Positions 56,206-64,000 of a DNA stretch of 64,000 bases are shown in pieces. The position numbers were made by a program, and so were the translations under genes. Source of the DNA: Kurthia huakuii LAM0618 (GTDB lineage: Bacteria > Bacillota > Bacilli > Bacillales_A > Planococcaceae); contig NZ_AYTB01000008.1 in assembly GCF_000505545.1 (NCBI RefSeq), positions 372,001 through 436,000 of the forward strand, read 5' to 3'. The first letter of the stretch is position 1, and every line of letters begins with the position of its first letter. The notes under the pieces are model-generated. The model made no database searches. It saw only the letters and a program-made list of their open reading frames with translations, and was not told the DNA's origin.

Positions 56206-57039
56206 TTATAACATTTGAAACTGTTTCGGTGTAATATCATACGCTTCTTTAAACTTTTGAATAAAATAACTCGCACTTGAAAAACCAATTTCAAGCGCGA
56301 TATCAGTCACTGCTTGATCTGTATATTGTAACAATTCCCTACTTTTCTCTAAACGATACTTCAAAATATATTGAAACGGCGTCATTTGTAACGATTTTTT
56401 AAAGAGTCGAATCGTTTCGCTGTCGCTTAAATACACGACAGTTGCAAGCTCTTCAAGCGTTAATTTTTCGGTATAATGCGCATGAATATACGCGAGTAGT
56501 TCCTTTAAACGTTCATCGAATGCCGGTTTTTTGCTGCCGGACTTTGCATATGTACATAACAAATGAGCTACGTTGACAAAGGCATCGTAAATCACAAATT
56601 CATCGTCGCTACGCATCGCATGCTTGATAATATTCATACAATCTTGTTGCCACGACACAGCGGCTTGTAGCACGACATAGCCTTGCTGCGGACCTCGCTG
56701 TTCAAAGCATTGACGCAAAAATGGCGGCAACAGTTCCGGTTGGATATTCCAACAGCGATATCGTGCATCTTTCGTCTGTGCATGTGCTTCGTGTACGACA
56801 CCGGAATTGATCCAGATGCCATCTCCAGCTTCGATGAAATGAACATCTCCTTGTACATGAAACTCTACGATCCCTTCTTCAACAATTTGTAGCTGCCACT
56901 CATCATGCCAATGAAGCGGAATATAGCCTGTACTATTGGCTGCGATTAATGTGTCATAAACAATCGATGGAAACGCAGGATTATCATAAAGCACTTGCTC
57001 CTGTCCAAATAGATTGATTGGAATATGGCGCCGTTGCAT
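56206..57039 (-). CDS. AraC-family transcriptional regulator
   Basis: 277 residues: N-terminal cupin-like sensor (about 35-110, HWHDEWQLQIVEEG) and C-terminal AraC HTH pair: LTLEELATVVYLSDSETIRLFKKSLQMTPFQYILKYRLE and VTDIALEIGFSSASYFIQKFKEAYDITPKQF. It probably acts on the divergent EamA gene 100 bp away. ATG 57039 has GAGGTGA; TTG 57042 is not preferred. End partly reaches past the dinB start region. Confidence 0.93.
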   Translation of the reverse strand: MQRRHIPINLFGQEQVLYDNPAFPSIVYDTLIAANSTGYIPLHWHDEWQLQIVEEGIVEFHVQGDVHFIEAGDGIWINSGVVHEAHAQTKDARYRCWNIQPELLPPFLRQCFEQRGPQQGYVVLQAAVSWQQDCMNIIKHAMRSDDEFVIYDAFVNVAHLLCTYAKSGSKKPAFDERLKELLAYIHAHYTEKLTLEELATVVYLSDSETIRLFKKSLQMTPFQYILKYRLEKSRELLQYTDQAVTDIALEIGFSSASYFIQKFKEAYDITPKQFQML

Positions 57040-57048
57040 CAACTCACC

Positions 57049-57060
57049 TCAATATATTGA
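57049..57060. promoter_or_regulatory. Palindrome in the divergent AraC/EamA intergenic region
   Basis: TCAATATATTGA is a perfect 12-bp palindrome next to the AraC gene start. TATATTGATAG (57053-57063) recurs as TATATCTTGATAG near 57114-57126 upstream of the EamA gene. Operator candidate, not confirmed. Confidence 0.4.
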
Positions 57061-57140
57061 TAGTTTTCGCGGATAAAACGCTATTTTTCCGACTATTCTT
57101 CTATTATAGTCGATATATCTTGATAGAAATAGGTGATAAT

Positions 57141-58031
57141 GTGAGAAACAAACGACTTCTCGGCATCATACTTGCGCTTGTAGGTGCTTGTTTATGGGGC
57201 TTAAATGGCACCGCTTCGCAATATTTATTCCAGCATCAACACGTCGATGTCAACTGGTTTGTGACGGCGCGTTTACTTGGCGCTGGTGTTATTTTACTCG
57301 GCTTGCAACTACTGCGTAAAAAACCCATTCTTACTGTGTGGAAACATAAAAAATTTGCGTTACAGCTTATTTTTTTCAGTATTGTTGGTATGCTCGGCGT
57401 TCAATATTCGTATATGGCTGCCATCGCTTATGGAAACTCCGCTGTCGCCACGCTCTTGCAATATACCGCACCGATCTTTATTATTTTATATTTAATTTTT
57501 TCGCGGCAGCAACCTTTTTTACGCATGGATATCGTCATGATTATCGCAACGATTATCGGATCATGGCTTCTGTTAACAGGTGGGTCATTCTCTAACTTTT
57601 CAGTACCCATGTCAGCGGTCATATGGGGACTGATTTCTGCCATCACATTGGCGTTTTATACATTGTACGCAAAAACGCTACTCGCTCATTTTTCGGCGCT
57701 CGTTATTATCGGTTGGGCTATGTTAATCGCTGGGCTTGGCATGAGTTTTATCCACCCGATATGGGACATTGGTACAATTGATTTTTCATTGAATACAAAT
57801 CTTGCGTTATTCTTTACAATCTTTTTTGGCACGGCGATTGCCTTTTGGTTTTTCTTCCAAAGTGTCGGCTACTTGTCGGCAAAGGAATCGACGTTACTCG
57901 GTACGGTTGAGCCATTGGTCGCCGTATTCAGTAGCATTATTTGGCTTGCACTCCCATTTTCTAGTTTACAAATGCTCGGCGTTGCGTTGATTGTTAGTAT
58001 TGTGTTAATTATTTCATTAATGCCGAATTAA
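57141..58031 (+). CDS. EamA/DMT-family transporter
   Basis: 296 residues with ten hydrophobic helices as two EamA repeats; LLGIILALVGACLWGLNGTASQYLF and AAIAYGNSAVATLLQYTAPIFIILY are typical. The family exports amino acids or other metabolites (drug/metabolite transporters). The GTG at 57141 has AGGTGA 4-5 nt upstream. Divergent from an AraC regulator; the pair suggests induction by an intracellular metabolite. Confidence 0.9.
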   Translation: MRNKRLLGIILALVGACLWGLNGTASQYLFQHQHVDVNWFVTARLLGAGVILLGLQLLRKKPILTVWKHKKFALQLIFFSIVGMLGVQYSYMAAIAYGNSAVATLLQYTAPIFIILYLIFSRQQPFLRMDIVMIIATIIGSWLLLTGGSFSNFSVPMSAVIWGLISAITLAFYTLYAKTLLAHFSALVIIGWAMLIAGLGMSFIHPIWDIGTIDFSLNTNLALFFTIFFGTAIAFWFFFQSVGYLSAKESTLLGTVEPLVAVFSSIIWLALPFSSLQMLGVALIVSIVLIISLMPN

Positions 58032-58104
58032 ACTGTAACTTTTTGCTACACTTTCACGTCAATTACTATATACTTAGTAACGAATGAGTTTTAGGAGGAG
58101 AAAG

Positions 58105-58992
58105 ATGAAAAAGCTTGCGTTAGCACTTGTTGCCATCATTCTCGCTCTTGTTGTGTATAGTGTTGTATCAGCTACTCAATCGGCAGAGGAACCAAAAAAA
58201 GACGTTCCGAAAAAGCCGACAACGCAAACAGTAGCTGTCACAGCAGATGATATTTCAAAAGGACAGCTCGTGCTCATTAACGCCGAGCATGAAGTAAACG
58301 ACCAAGCCATTCCTGAAGATTTAATCACGTTATCAAAACATCCAAAAGTTGTTAAAGGTTTTACAACAGCGGATGACTCGATTAAAATTTCACGTGAAAT
58401 GCTTAGCGCCTTTAAGCATATGATTCACGATGCGAAAAAAGACAATGTTACGCATTTTGTCATCAATAGTAGCTATCGCTCAAAAGCTGTGCAAGCGGAC
58501 CTTTACCGTACAAAAGGTGCAGACATTGCGTTGCCACCTGGTGCAAGCGAGCATAATTTAGGTTTATCAATGGACATTGGTTCAAGCCTCGGTTTAATGG
58601 AAAACGCAGAGGAAGGGAAATGGCTTGCAAAAAACGCTGCGAAATATGGCTTTATTTTGCGCTACCCTAGCGACAAAACGTCTATTACCGGTATTCAATA
58701 TGAAGCATGGCATTTCCGCTATGTTGGTCTTCCTCATAGTTTAATTATGCAGCAGCATGATTGGGTGCTTGAAGAGTATATGGACTACTTAACATCACAT
58801 GATTCATTAACAGCAACCGTCAACGACATGACGTACACCGTATCGCACCATGACGTGAAGTCAGAAGGTACAACAAACATTGATATCCCGCTTGAACGTA
58901 GCTATACCGTTTCTGGAGACAACGATCAAGGGGTTATTTTAACCATTTGGAACCCACAACAACAAGACGCGACAGAGCATGCCACAAAATAA
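58105..58992 (+). CDS. D-alanyl-D-alanine carboxypeptidase, VanY/M15B type
   Basis: 295 residues. N-terminal hydrophobic segment (3-22) acts as signal or anchor, then a Lys/Pro-rich linker. Zinc-peptidase motifs: NSSYRS, His150 and Asp157 in SEHNLGLSMDIG, Glu200 and His203 in YEAWHFRYVG. It cleaves the terminal D-Ala of muropeptide stems. About 70 residues after the fold (about 230-295) are extra to a minimal VanY domain. ATG 58105 follows AGGAGG. Bidirectional terminator follows. Confidence 0.92.
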   Translation: MKKLALALVAIILALVVYSVVSATQSAEEPKKDVPKKPTTQTVAVTADDISKGQLVLINAEHEVNDQAIPEDLITLSKHPKVVKGFTTADDSIKISREMLSAFKHMIHDAKKDNVTHFVINSSYRSKAVQADLYRTKGADIALPPGASEHNLGLSMDIGSSLGLMENAEEGKWLAKNAAKYGFILRYPSDKTSITGIQYEAWHFRYVGLPHSLIMQQHDWVLEEYMDYLTSHDSLTATVNDMTYTVSHHDVKSEGTTNIDIPLERSYTVSGDNDQGVILTIWNPQQQDATEHATK

Positions 58993-59035
58993 TAAAAGCA
59001 GGAAGCGCGATTGCTACGCACTTCCTGCTTTTTTA
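58993..59035. terminator. Bidirectional terminator
   Basis: AAAAGCAGGAAG/CTTCCTGCTTTT stem with a GCG/CGC inner part, between convergent genes. Confidence 0.92.
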
Positions 59036-59512
59036 TGCTTCTGCTTGTTGCTGTTTCATTTCAACCATATATTGTTTAATTTCTTTAATGCCGTCTAATG
59101 TATCGCATAACACATTGGGTGACACAACCGTTATCATACGATCATCTAAATTGGCAACCGCTGTAAAATACTTTGTATGTGCATAGTTGACAAGCCCTAC
59201 TTGCTTTAACACATCATCGGATAACACTAAAATTTCTTTTGCTTCGACAACTTGTAAACCAAAGACGAAATCATCTGCTTGTACAATGACAAGACGCGTA
59301 TCATGACTATTTGCTGAACGATTGTATAAAATACGTTCAAAATCTAATACCGGTAGTAATTCGCCGCGATTTTTCGTTAAGCCCACAACATAATGCGGTA
59401 AATGTGGCACCGGGTTTATATGTGCCACTTTTTCAATTGAGATAATTTGGTCCACCGCAATGGCATAATCTTCATTGCCACAGCGAAAGACGACTACTGT
59501 TGAACTCGTCAT
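59033..59512 (-). CDS. cheW: CheW chemotaxis coupling protein
   Basis: 159 residues of CheW fold (VVFRCGNEDYAIAVDQIISIEKV, PVPHLPHYVVGLTKNRGELLPVLDF, RLVIVQADDFVFGLQVVEAKEIL). No kinase or receiver domain, so CheW not CheV. It links receptors such as the one at 17918 to CheA. An isolated copy, apart from che operons, often serves a set of receptors. ATG (59512) with AGGGGCC upstream. Confidence 0.9.
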   Translation of the reverse strand: MTSSTVVVFRCGNEDYAIAVDQIISIEKVAHINPVPHLPHYVVGLTKNRGELLPVLDFERILYNRSANSHDTRLVIVQADDFVFGLQVVEAKEILVLSDDVLKQVGLVNYAHTKYFTAVANLDDRMITVVSPNVLCDTLDGIKEIKQYMVEMKQQQAEA

Positions 59513-59529
59513 AGGGCCCCTCCAAAAAG

Positions 59530-60651
59530 TTATTTTACAGTTGTTGTCACGTTAACAATTGCAACTAATAAATCTGCTAGTTTTTCAAGTTCTTCTACTG
59601 GAATACGTTCGTTTGTCGTATGAATAAATTCATAACCAACTGCTAAGTTTACCGTTGGAATGCCGTATCCTGCAATCACATTGGCATCACTACCGCCGCC
59701 TGATTGTGTTAATTTTGGTTCGCGACCAATTAAGCGTGCGGCTTGTTGCGCTACTTGTACGACTAAATCGTCATCCGTGAAGCGGAATCCAGGGTACATA
59801 TTTTCAACAGCAACGTCTGCTGAACCGCCCATTTCTTTTGCTGCTTCTTCAAACGCTGCTTTCATATCGGCAGCTTGTGCTTCTACTTTGTCTTTTTCTA
59901 ATGAACGACATTCTGCTAAAACCGTTGCTTCATCAGCGACGATATTTGTTGCTTTACCGCCTTCAAAACGGCCGATATTTGCCGTTGTATCACTGTCAAT
60001 ACGACCGAGTTTCATGCGCGCTACGGCTTTGGCAGCAATCGTAATCGCGGAGATTCCTTTTTCTGGTTCTACACCTGCATGCGCTGTTTTCCCTGTTAAT
60101 GTCGCGGAAATTTTTGTTTGATACGGCGCGGCCACAACGATTTCACCGATTTTACCGTCTGAATCTACAGCAAAGCCATATTTAGCATATACTTTTTCAT
60201 GCTCTAAAAATTTTGCCCCTACAAGACCTGACTCTTCACCCGCTGTAATAACATATTGAATATCACCATGCGCGATATTTTGTTCTTTGATGCGGCGTGC
60301 AAGCTCGATTAATGCCGCTAAACCTGCTTTATCATCGGCACCTAAAATCGTTGTGCCATCTGAATAAATATAGCCGTCTTCTTTAATGATTGGTTTAATG
60401 CCAACACCCGGTACAACGGTATCCATATGCGCTGTGAAATAAATGGCATCGATATCCGTTGTATTGCCTTTTAATGTCGCAATAATATTGCCTGAGGCGT
60501 GACCATTTTTCGTATGCGCATCATCGACATAAACGTCAAAACCTAATTCTTTTAGTATCGTTTGCAATACCGGCGAAATATTTTCCTCATGATACGTTTC
60601 TGAATCAATTTGTACTAATTCTAAAAATTGTTCTACAATTCGACTATTCAC
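59530..60651 (-). CDS. M20-family peptidase, tripeptidase T-like
   Basis: 373 residues. Metal-site motifs FTAHMDTVVPG, ILGADDKAGLAALIEL, TAGEESGLVG, and a C-terminal FIHTTNERIPVEELEKLADLL. Close to PepT and the Bacillus YqjE/PepT-like group; likely a zinc-dependent aminopeptidase acting on tripeptides. GTG start with AAAGGGG at 9 nt. Confidence 0.9.
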   Translation of the reverse strand: MNSRIVEQFLELVQIDSETYHEENISPVLQTILKELGFDVYVDDAHTKNGHASGNIIATLKGNTTDIDAIYFTAHMDTVVPGVGIKPIIKEDGYIYSDGTTILGADDKAGLAALIELARRIKEQNIAHGDIQYVITAGEESGLVGAKFLEHEKVYAKYGFAVDSDGKIGEIVVAAPYQTKISATLTGKTAHAGVEPEKGISAITIAAKAVARMKLGRIDSDTTANIGRFEGGKATNIVADEATVLAECRSLEKDKVEAQAADMKAAFEEAAKEMGGSADVAVENMYPGFRFTDDDLVVQVAQQAARLIGREPKLTQSGGGSDANVIAGYGIPTVNLAVGYEFIHTTNERIPVEELEKLADLLVAIVNVTTTVK

Positions 60652-60748
60652 TTATAAGACCCCTTTATATTCAGCCTAGCATATCTTGTTAGGCTTGTAG
60701 CTGTACTACGTTTCCACGTAACACTATACCACAAAATTTTTATCTTCG

Positions 60749-61906
60749 TTAATTATCGTGGCCCATCAAGCGATGTTTGCTAAGCGCGTTTTTAATGATG
60801 GCCGTGCATTTCATCAAGCCGCCATGTTGCTTTGCTTTTTGACGCGTATAATCTTTTGCGAGCGCATGTAAAAATTGGCGCACACGCGGAGAATCTCGTC
60901 CTTCTTCAATCTGATGTTCAAAACAATAATCGTTAAAAAATAAATTTAAATAACGTTGATTATTTTCAAAAATAGTCGGGTCTATATCGGCATATAAACG
61001 CTCATTTTCGTCGTTCATAAAATCAATAATACCTAAGACGGTCGCGGTCGCTCCTTCATAAAGCGATAAATAGTTGCGTAGCCCTTCTTCCAGCGCACGC
61101 TGCAAATGATAGACACGAATCGCTTGTAATGCACGCTCAATATCCACGTTTGGAATATAAATATATTTCATGCCCATAATATGAATGTGTTGCTGTTCCT
61201 CAACGATTGATTGATTATGCATCAGCAGTTGATAAAGTTGGTCAAACTGTTCATAGGATAGTAGTGCATACGCATCTAAAAAGCGTGCCACATCTCCTTG
61301 AATATCCTGGCTAATTTCTTGCATTTCCTGCGCTAACAAAAAATTATTAAACGTTTCAAGCTGCTGTTTTTCGACTGGCAGTAACGTTGGCATTAATAGC
61401 TTTGCTTCACGAACAAAGCGCATACCCGCAAGCTCAACATCGCCTTCGTGGAAATAAAAAGCGCGCGGATGACGTGTTTCTATTTCTTCTAATGTCATAT
61501 GTACGTCTGTGATGTCTTCTTGAATATGATTGTAAATATCAATGGCGACACGTGAAAAAATAAACGTTAAATCGCTCCCCTGAAATGGACAGCTTTCATC
61601 TTGATAATGCTTGTAATAAAAAAATACAAGCGTTTGGAAAAAATCATATGCATTGCCAAGTGGCACTTTCGTAAATTGCGCAAAAAATTCAATGGCGCGC
61701 GCATTCAATGCCATCTGTTCGCGCGTTTTGCCATCAAGCAATTCATTGTAAAAGTGAATCGTCTCAATAACATCGATATATGGTTTTTGAATGCGAATAT
61801 CAATATAGCGATGATCGAGTTCAATGGCGACTGCATGACCTTCTCGTTCAAGCGTTAGGCGAGGTTCTTCCTCTTGTAAACGCTTTTGTTTATTCCAAAA
61901 ACCCAC
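60749..61906 (-). CDS. Hypothetical 385-aa protein
   Basis: 385 residues from a GTG with AGGAGG 8 nt upstream. Predominantly helical, with many Gln, Glu and aromatic residues; no signal, membrane segment, Walker or metal motif seen. Starts MGFWNKQKRLQ and ends GGLMKCTAIIKNALSKHRLMGHDN. I do not recognise it. Neighbours do not help: pepT-like gene on one side, dsdA on the other. Confidence 0.72.
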   Translation of the reverse strand: MGFWNKQKRLQEEEPRLTLEREGHAVAIELDHRYIDIRIQKPYIDVIETIHFYNELLDGKTREQMALNARAIEFFAQFTKVPLGNAYDFFQTLVFFYYKHYQDESCPFQGSDLTFIFSRVAIDIYNHIQEDITDVHMTLEEIETRHPRAFYFHEGDVELAGMRFVREAKLLMPTLLPVEKQQLETFNNFLLAQEMQEISQDIQGDVARFLDAYALLSYEQFDQLYQLLMHNQSIVEEQQHIHIMGMKYIYIPNVDIERALQAIRVYHLQRALEEGLRNYLSLYEGATATVLGIIDFMNDENERLYADIDPTIFENNQRYLNLFFNDYCFEHQIEEGRDSPRVRQFLHALAKDYTRQKAKQHGGLMKCTAIIKNALSKHRLMGHDN

Positions 61907-61983
61907 CTACTGCACCTCCTGTTGTCATTCGATAATGCTCCTTGTTCTATTATACAAAATAATACAGCACCTGCCTTGTTGAA

Positions 61984-63186
61984 TTACACAAACTCTTGAC
62001 TTTTTTCCGATTGTGGTACGAGGCCACCGCCTGTCGCCCAGACAATATGCTGTGCTGTTGGATAATGTGATGCTACTAGCTCTAAGCCAGCAAAGCCCGC
62101 TGCTGCAGACGATTCAACATAAATATGTTCGCGCGCCCATAACTGTCGTTGTAATTGGCATAAGCGTTCATCGGACACCGTCACGATACCATCAAGTAGC
62201 GGTTCCATTAAACGGCCGACAAAGCGAGACGGGCGACCGACTGCTAAGCCATCTGCAATCGTTTGATTCGTTAAGCCAATATCTTCAACGCAAATCGCAT
62301 CATGTTTGCCTGTTGCCATGCCTAATAGCATACAAGGCGACTCAATCGGCTCGACCATAAAGCATTTCACAGCAGCGCCAAACTGCGCCTTCAAGCCATA
62401 AATAACACCACCAGGACCACCGCCTACACCACAAGGAATGTAGACAACGAGTGGCTTCTTAAGTGTCGGTTGCTGTGGCAATTGCTTGGCAAGACGGCGT
62501 GCTGCTACCGCATAGCCCGCAAACAATTGCTGCGAATTTTCATCATCAATAAAATGGCTCCATGAATCCGCGTCGGCTTCCTTTCGGCCGGTATCAACCG
62601 CAACGCTATAATCCCCTTCATGTTCGACTACTTCTACGCCTTTCGCGCGCAACATGTCTTTTTTCCATTGCTTCGCGTCATGTGACATATGCACAACAAC
62701 ACGAAAACCTAACTTTGCACTCATAATCCCAATCGACAGCCCTAAGTTGCCCGTTGAGCCAACGACGATCGTATGCTTGGCGAGTTCTGTAATTATTGGG
62801 TGTGTGGCAAATGCTTTGTAAGACTGAGCAGTTGTCACAAGACCCGCTTCTCGCGCAATCGCTTCGGCAAGTACTAACACTTCATGTATACCCCCGCGCG
62901 CCTTAATAGAACCACTTACTGGCAAAACGTCATCACGTTTTAACAAAACGTCGGCATTAAAATCGTGCCCAAGTTTTCGTAATGCCGTTAATGGGGATTC
63001 AATGATGCCCTGCGTCGCAATCGTTTCAGGGAATGATTCGATAAAATACGACGCAAAGCGCTGCAATCTTGCATCAGCTTCATCAATTAACACACGTTCA
63101 AATAAAAAATGTGTTGGTTCCTGTTCGACTTGCGGATTATGCCAGATGACCGGTTTACGCTGTTGTAGTTGTTCAATAATTGTCAT
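61984..63186 (-). CDS. dsdA: D-serine ammonia-lyase
   Basis: 400 residues, about 40 shorter than E. coli DsdA (442), mainly at the ends and in loops, with all core motifs: SGSIKARGG (PLP Lys95), VGSTGNLGLSIGIMSA, IDDENSQQLFAGY, VYIPCGVGGGPGG, WATGGGLVP. It deaminates D-serine to pyruvate and ammonia. Start ATG with AGGAGGG upstream. No regulator adjacent. Confidence 0.93.
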   Translation of the reverse strand: MTIIEQLQQRKPVIWHNPQVEQEPTHFLFERVLIDEADARLQRFASYFIESFPETIATQGIIESPLTALRKLGHDFNADVLLKRDDVLPVSGSIKARGGIHEVLVLAEAIAREAGLVTTAQSYKAFATHPIITELAKHTIVVGSTGNLGLSIGIMSAKLGFRVVVHMSHDAKQWKKDMLRAKGVEVVEHEGDYSVAVDTGRKEADADSWSHFIDDENSQQLFAGYAVAARRLAKQLPQQPTLKKPLVVYIPCGVGGGPGGVIYGLKAQFGAAVKCFMVEPIESPCMLLGMATGKHDAICVEDIGLTNQTIADGLAVGRPSRFVGRLMEPLLDGIVTVSDERLCQLQRQLWAREHIYVESSAAAGFAGLELVASHYPTAQHIVWATGGGLVPQSEKSQEFV

Positions 63187-63255
63187 GAAAATCCCTCCTT
63201 ATGTAGTAGTATACGCATTTTTTACTGACAATCGCTTGTTTTTTGATAGTAAACA

Positions 63256-63291
63256 TAAAAAAACATCGAACCTACAACGAGGTCCGATGTT
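63256..63291 (-). terminator. Terminator after the acyl-CoA carboxylase gene
   Basis: Minus strand AACATCGGACCT/AGGTTCGATGTT with T7 tail. Confidence 0.9.
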
Positions 63292-63307
63292 CGAGCAATT
63301 AGTCGAC

Positions 63308-64000
63308 TTATAGTGGAATATTGCCGTGTTTTTTCGCTGGGCGATCTTCTTTTTTGTTGCGTAACATTTCAAGTGATTGCATTAACTTGATACGTGTATC
63401 GCGAGGATCAATAACGTCATCAACTAAGCCGTAGCTAGCCGCAACGTATGGATTTGCGAATTTTTCTTTGTATTCTTCGATTTTTTGAGCGCGTAACGCT
63501 TCTGGATCGTCTGATTTTGCAATTTCGCTTGCGTGGATAATATTTGCTGCACCTGCTGCACCCATAACGGCGATTTCAGCATTTGGCCAAGCGAATACCA
63601 TATCGGCACCGATTGCTTTTGAGTTAAGTGCCACATATGCGCCACCGTAAGCTTTACGCAGGATAACTGTAATTTTTGGTACCGTTGCTTCTGAGTAAGC
63701 ATAAAGGATTTTCGCGCCGTGACGGATAATACCACCGTGCTCTTGTTTAACACCTGGGAAGAAACCAGATACGTCTTCGAATGTAATAATTGGCACGTTG
63801 TATGCGTCACAAGTACGCACGAAACGAGCTAATTTATCAGATGAATCGATATCTAAACCACCAGCAAGTACTTTTGGTTGGTTACATACAAGACCTACTG
63901 ATTCACCATCGATGCGTGCAAAACCAACAACGATATTTTTCGCGAAGTCTTTTTGTACTTCCATGAATGTACCTGGGTCTGCTACTTGTTCTACTACTTT
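63308..64000 (-). CDS. Acyl-CoA carboxylase beta (carboxyltransferase) subunit, C-terminal part
   Basis: The open frame continues past the right edge; 230 codons are inside. GLVCNQPKVLAGGLDIDSSDKLARFVRTCDAYNVPIITFEDVSGFFPG, HGAKILYAY, RKAYGGAYVALNSKAIGADMVFAWPNAEIAVMGAAGA are those of propionyl-CoA carboxylase beta/methylmalonyl-CoA decarboxylase alpha (MmdA). Works with a biotin protein and carboxylase or ion pump. Which one cannot be told here. The residues upstream read KVVEQVADPGTFM without a start, in line with an internal position. Confidence 0.93.
   Translation of the reverse strand, partial: KVVEQVADPGTFMEVQKDFAKNIVVGFARIDGESVGLVCNQPKVLAGGLDIDSSDKLARFVRTCDAYNVPIITFEDVSGFFPGVKQEHGGIIRHGAKILYAYSEATVPKITVILRKAYGGAYVALNSKAIGADMVFAWPNAEIAVMGAAGAANIIHASEIAKSDDPEALRAQKIEEYKEKFANPYVAASYGLVDDVIDPRDTRIKLMQSLEMLRNKKEDRPAKKHGNIPL

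Noticed and set aside
1-64000. CRISPR arrays, tRNA, rRNA, prophage or transposons
   Set aside because: No regularly spaced repeats, cloverleaf CCA ends, integrase or transposase frames were found by reading the window.

Overview
The window looks like chromosome of a low-to-moderate G+C, endospore-lineage Firmicute. By gene content it is a member of Bacillales close to Planococcaceae/Caryophanaceae (Kurthia, Caryophanon or Lysinibacillus-like); this is inference, since no marker such as 16S rRNA lies in the window. Supporting signs are strong AAAGGAGG ribosome-binding sites, sigma-A promoters of TTGACA-17-TATAAT type, frequent GTG/TTG starts, an S-box (SAM-I) riboswitch, a cydABCD cluster with a short-Q-loop CydA, an argCJBD order, a YwaC/RelP alarmone synthetase, LCP and YkpA-type ABC-F proteins. 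I see no rRNA, tRNA, insertion sequence, prophage or CRISPR array; most gene ends carry an intrinsic terminator, often shared by convergent genes.

Layout. 1-5023 (minus): cytochrome bd oxidase and its CydDC exporter (cydC runs off the left edge). 5296-12210: bifunctional NAD(P)HX repair enzyme, a small unknown protein, an alanine/sodium symporter, a secreted C39-type peptidase, a TetM-like translational GTPase and a MaoC-fold protein. 12208-17609: patatin-like lipase, metA under an S-box riboswitch, then a sigma-54 enhancer-binding regulator and an amino acid permease that has a textbook -24/-12 promoter. 17918-21722: a chemoreceptor with an amino-acid-type dCache pocket, a PLP aminotransferase and an unknown protein. 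21930-26060: the arginine operon argCJBD. 26306-32234: Spo0M-like protein, AI-2E-family permease, LCP protein, msrA, secreted SH3 protein, DHH phosphoesterase. 32235-38118: acetyl-CoA hydrolase/CoA-transferase with a cre-like site, ABC-F protein, ABC1/UbiB kinase, two small unknowns. 38336-42860: RelP alarmone synthetase, a tiny HhH protein, small membrane proteins, a membrane-anchored Mrr-fold protein that has lost its nuclease residues, and a dynamin-like protein that has lost its GTPase motifs. 43121-48544: sulfite reductase (cysJI) with sirohaem synthesis genes (sumT, sirB) behind a leader that looks like an attenuator, then yezD. 48725-64000: NAD(P)-binding protein, isochorismatase, esterase, luxS, flavin reductase, acyl-CoA ligase, rnz, dinB, a divergent AraC regulator/EamA exporter pair, VanY-type carboxypeptidase, CheW, a PepT-like peptidase, an unknown 385-aa protein, D-serine dehydratase and the 3' part of an acyl-CoA carboxylase beta subunit.

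How parts work together. Sulfur metabolism recurs: sulfite reduction and sirohaem, YezD, SAM-controlled MetA predicted to use acetyl-CoA, LuxS and MsrA. Amino acid use recurs as well: AlsT, the sigma-54 permease module, the amino acid chemoreceptor with CheW, arginine synthesis and DsdA. The most unusual items are the two proteins built on enzyme folds without catalytic residues (40088-42860), the sigma-54 permease module (14485-17765) and the sulfite-reductase leader (48186-48337).
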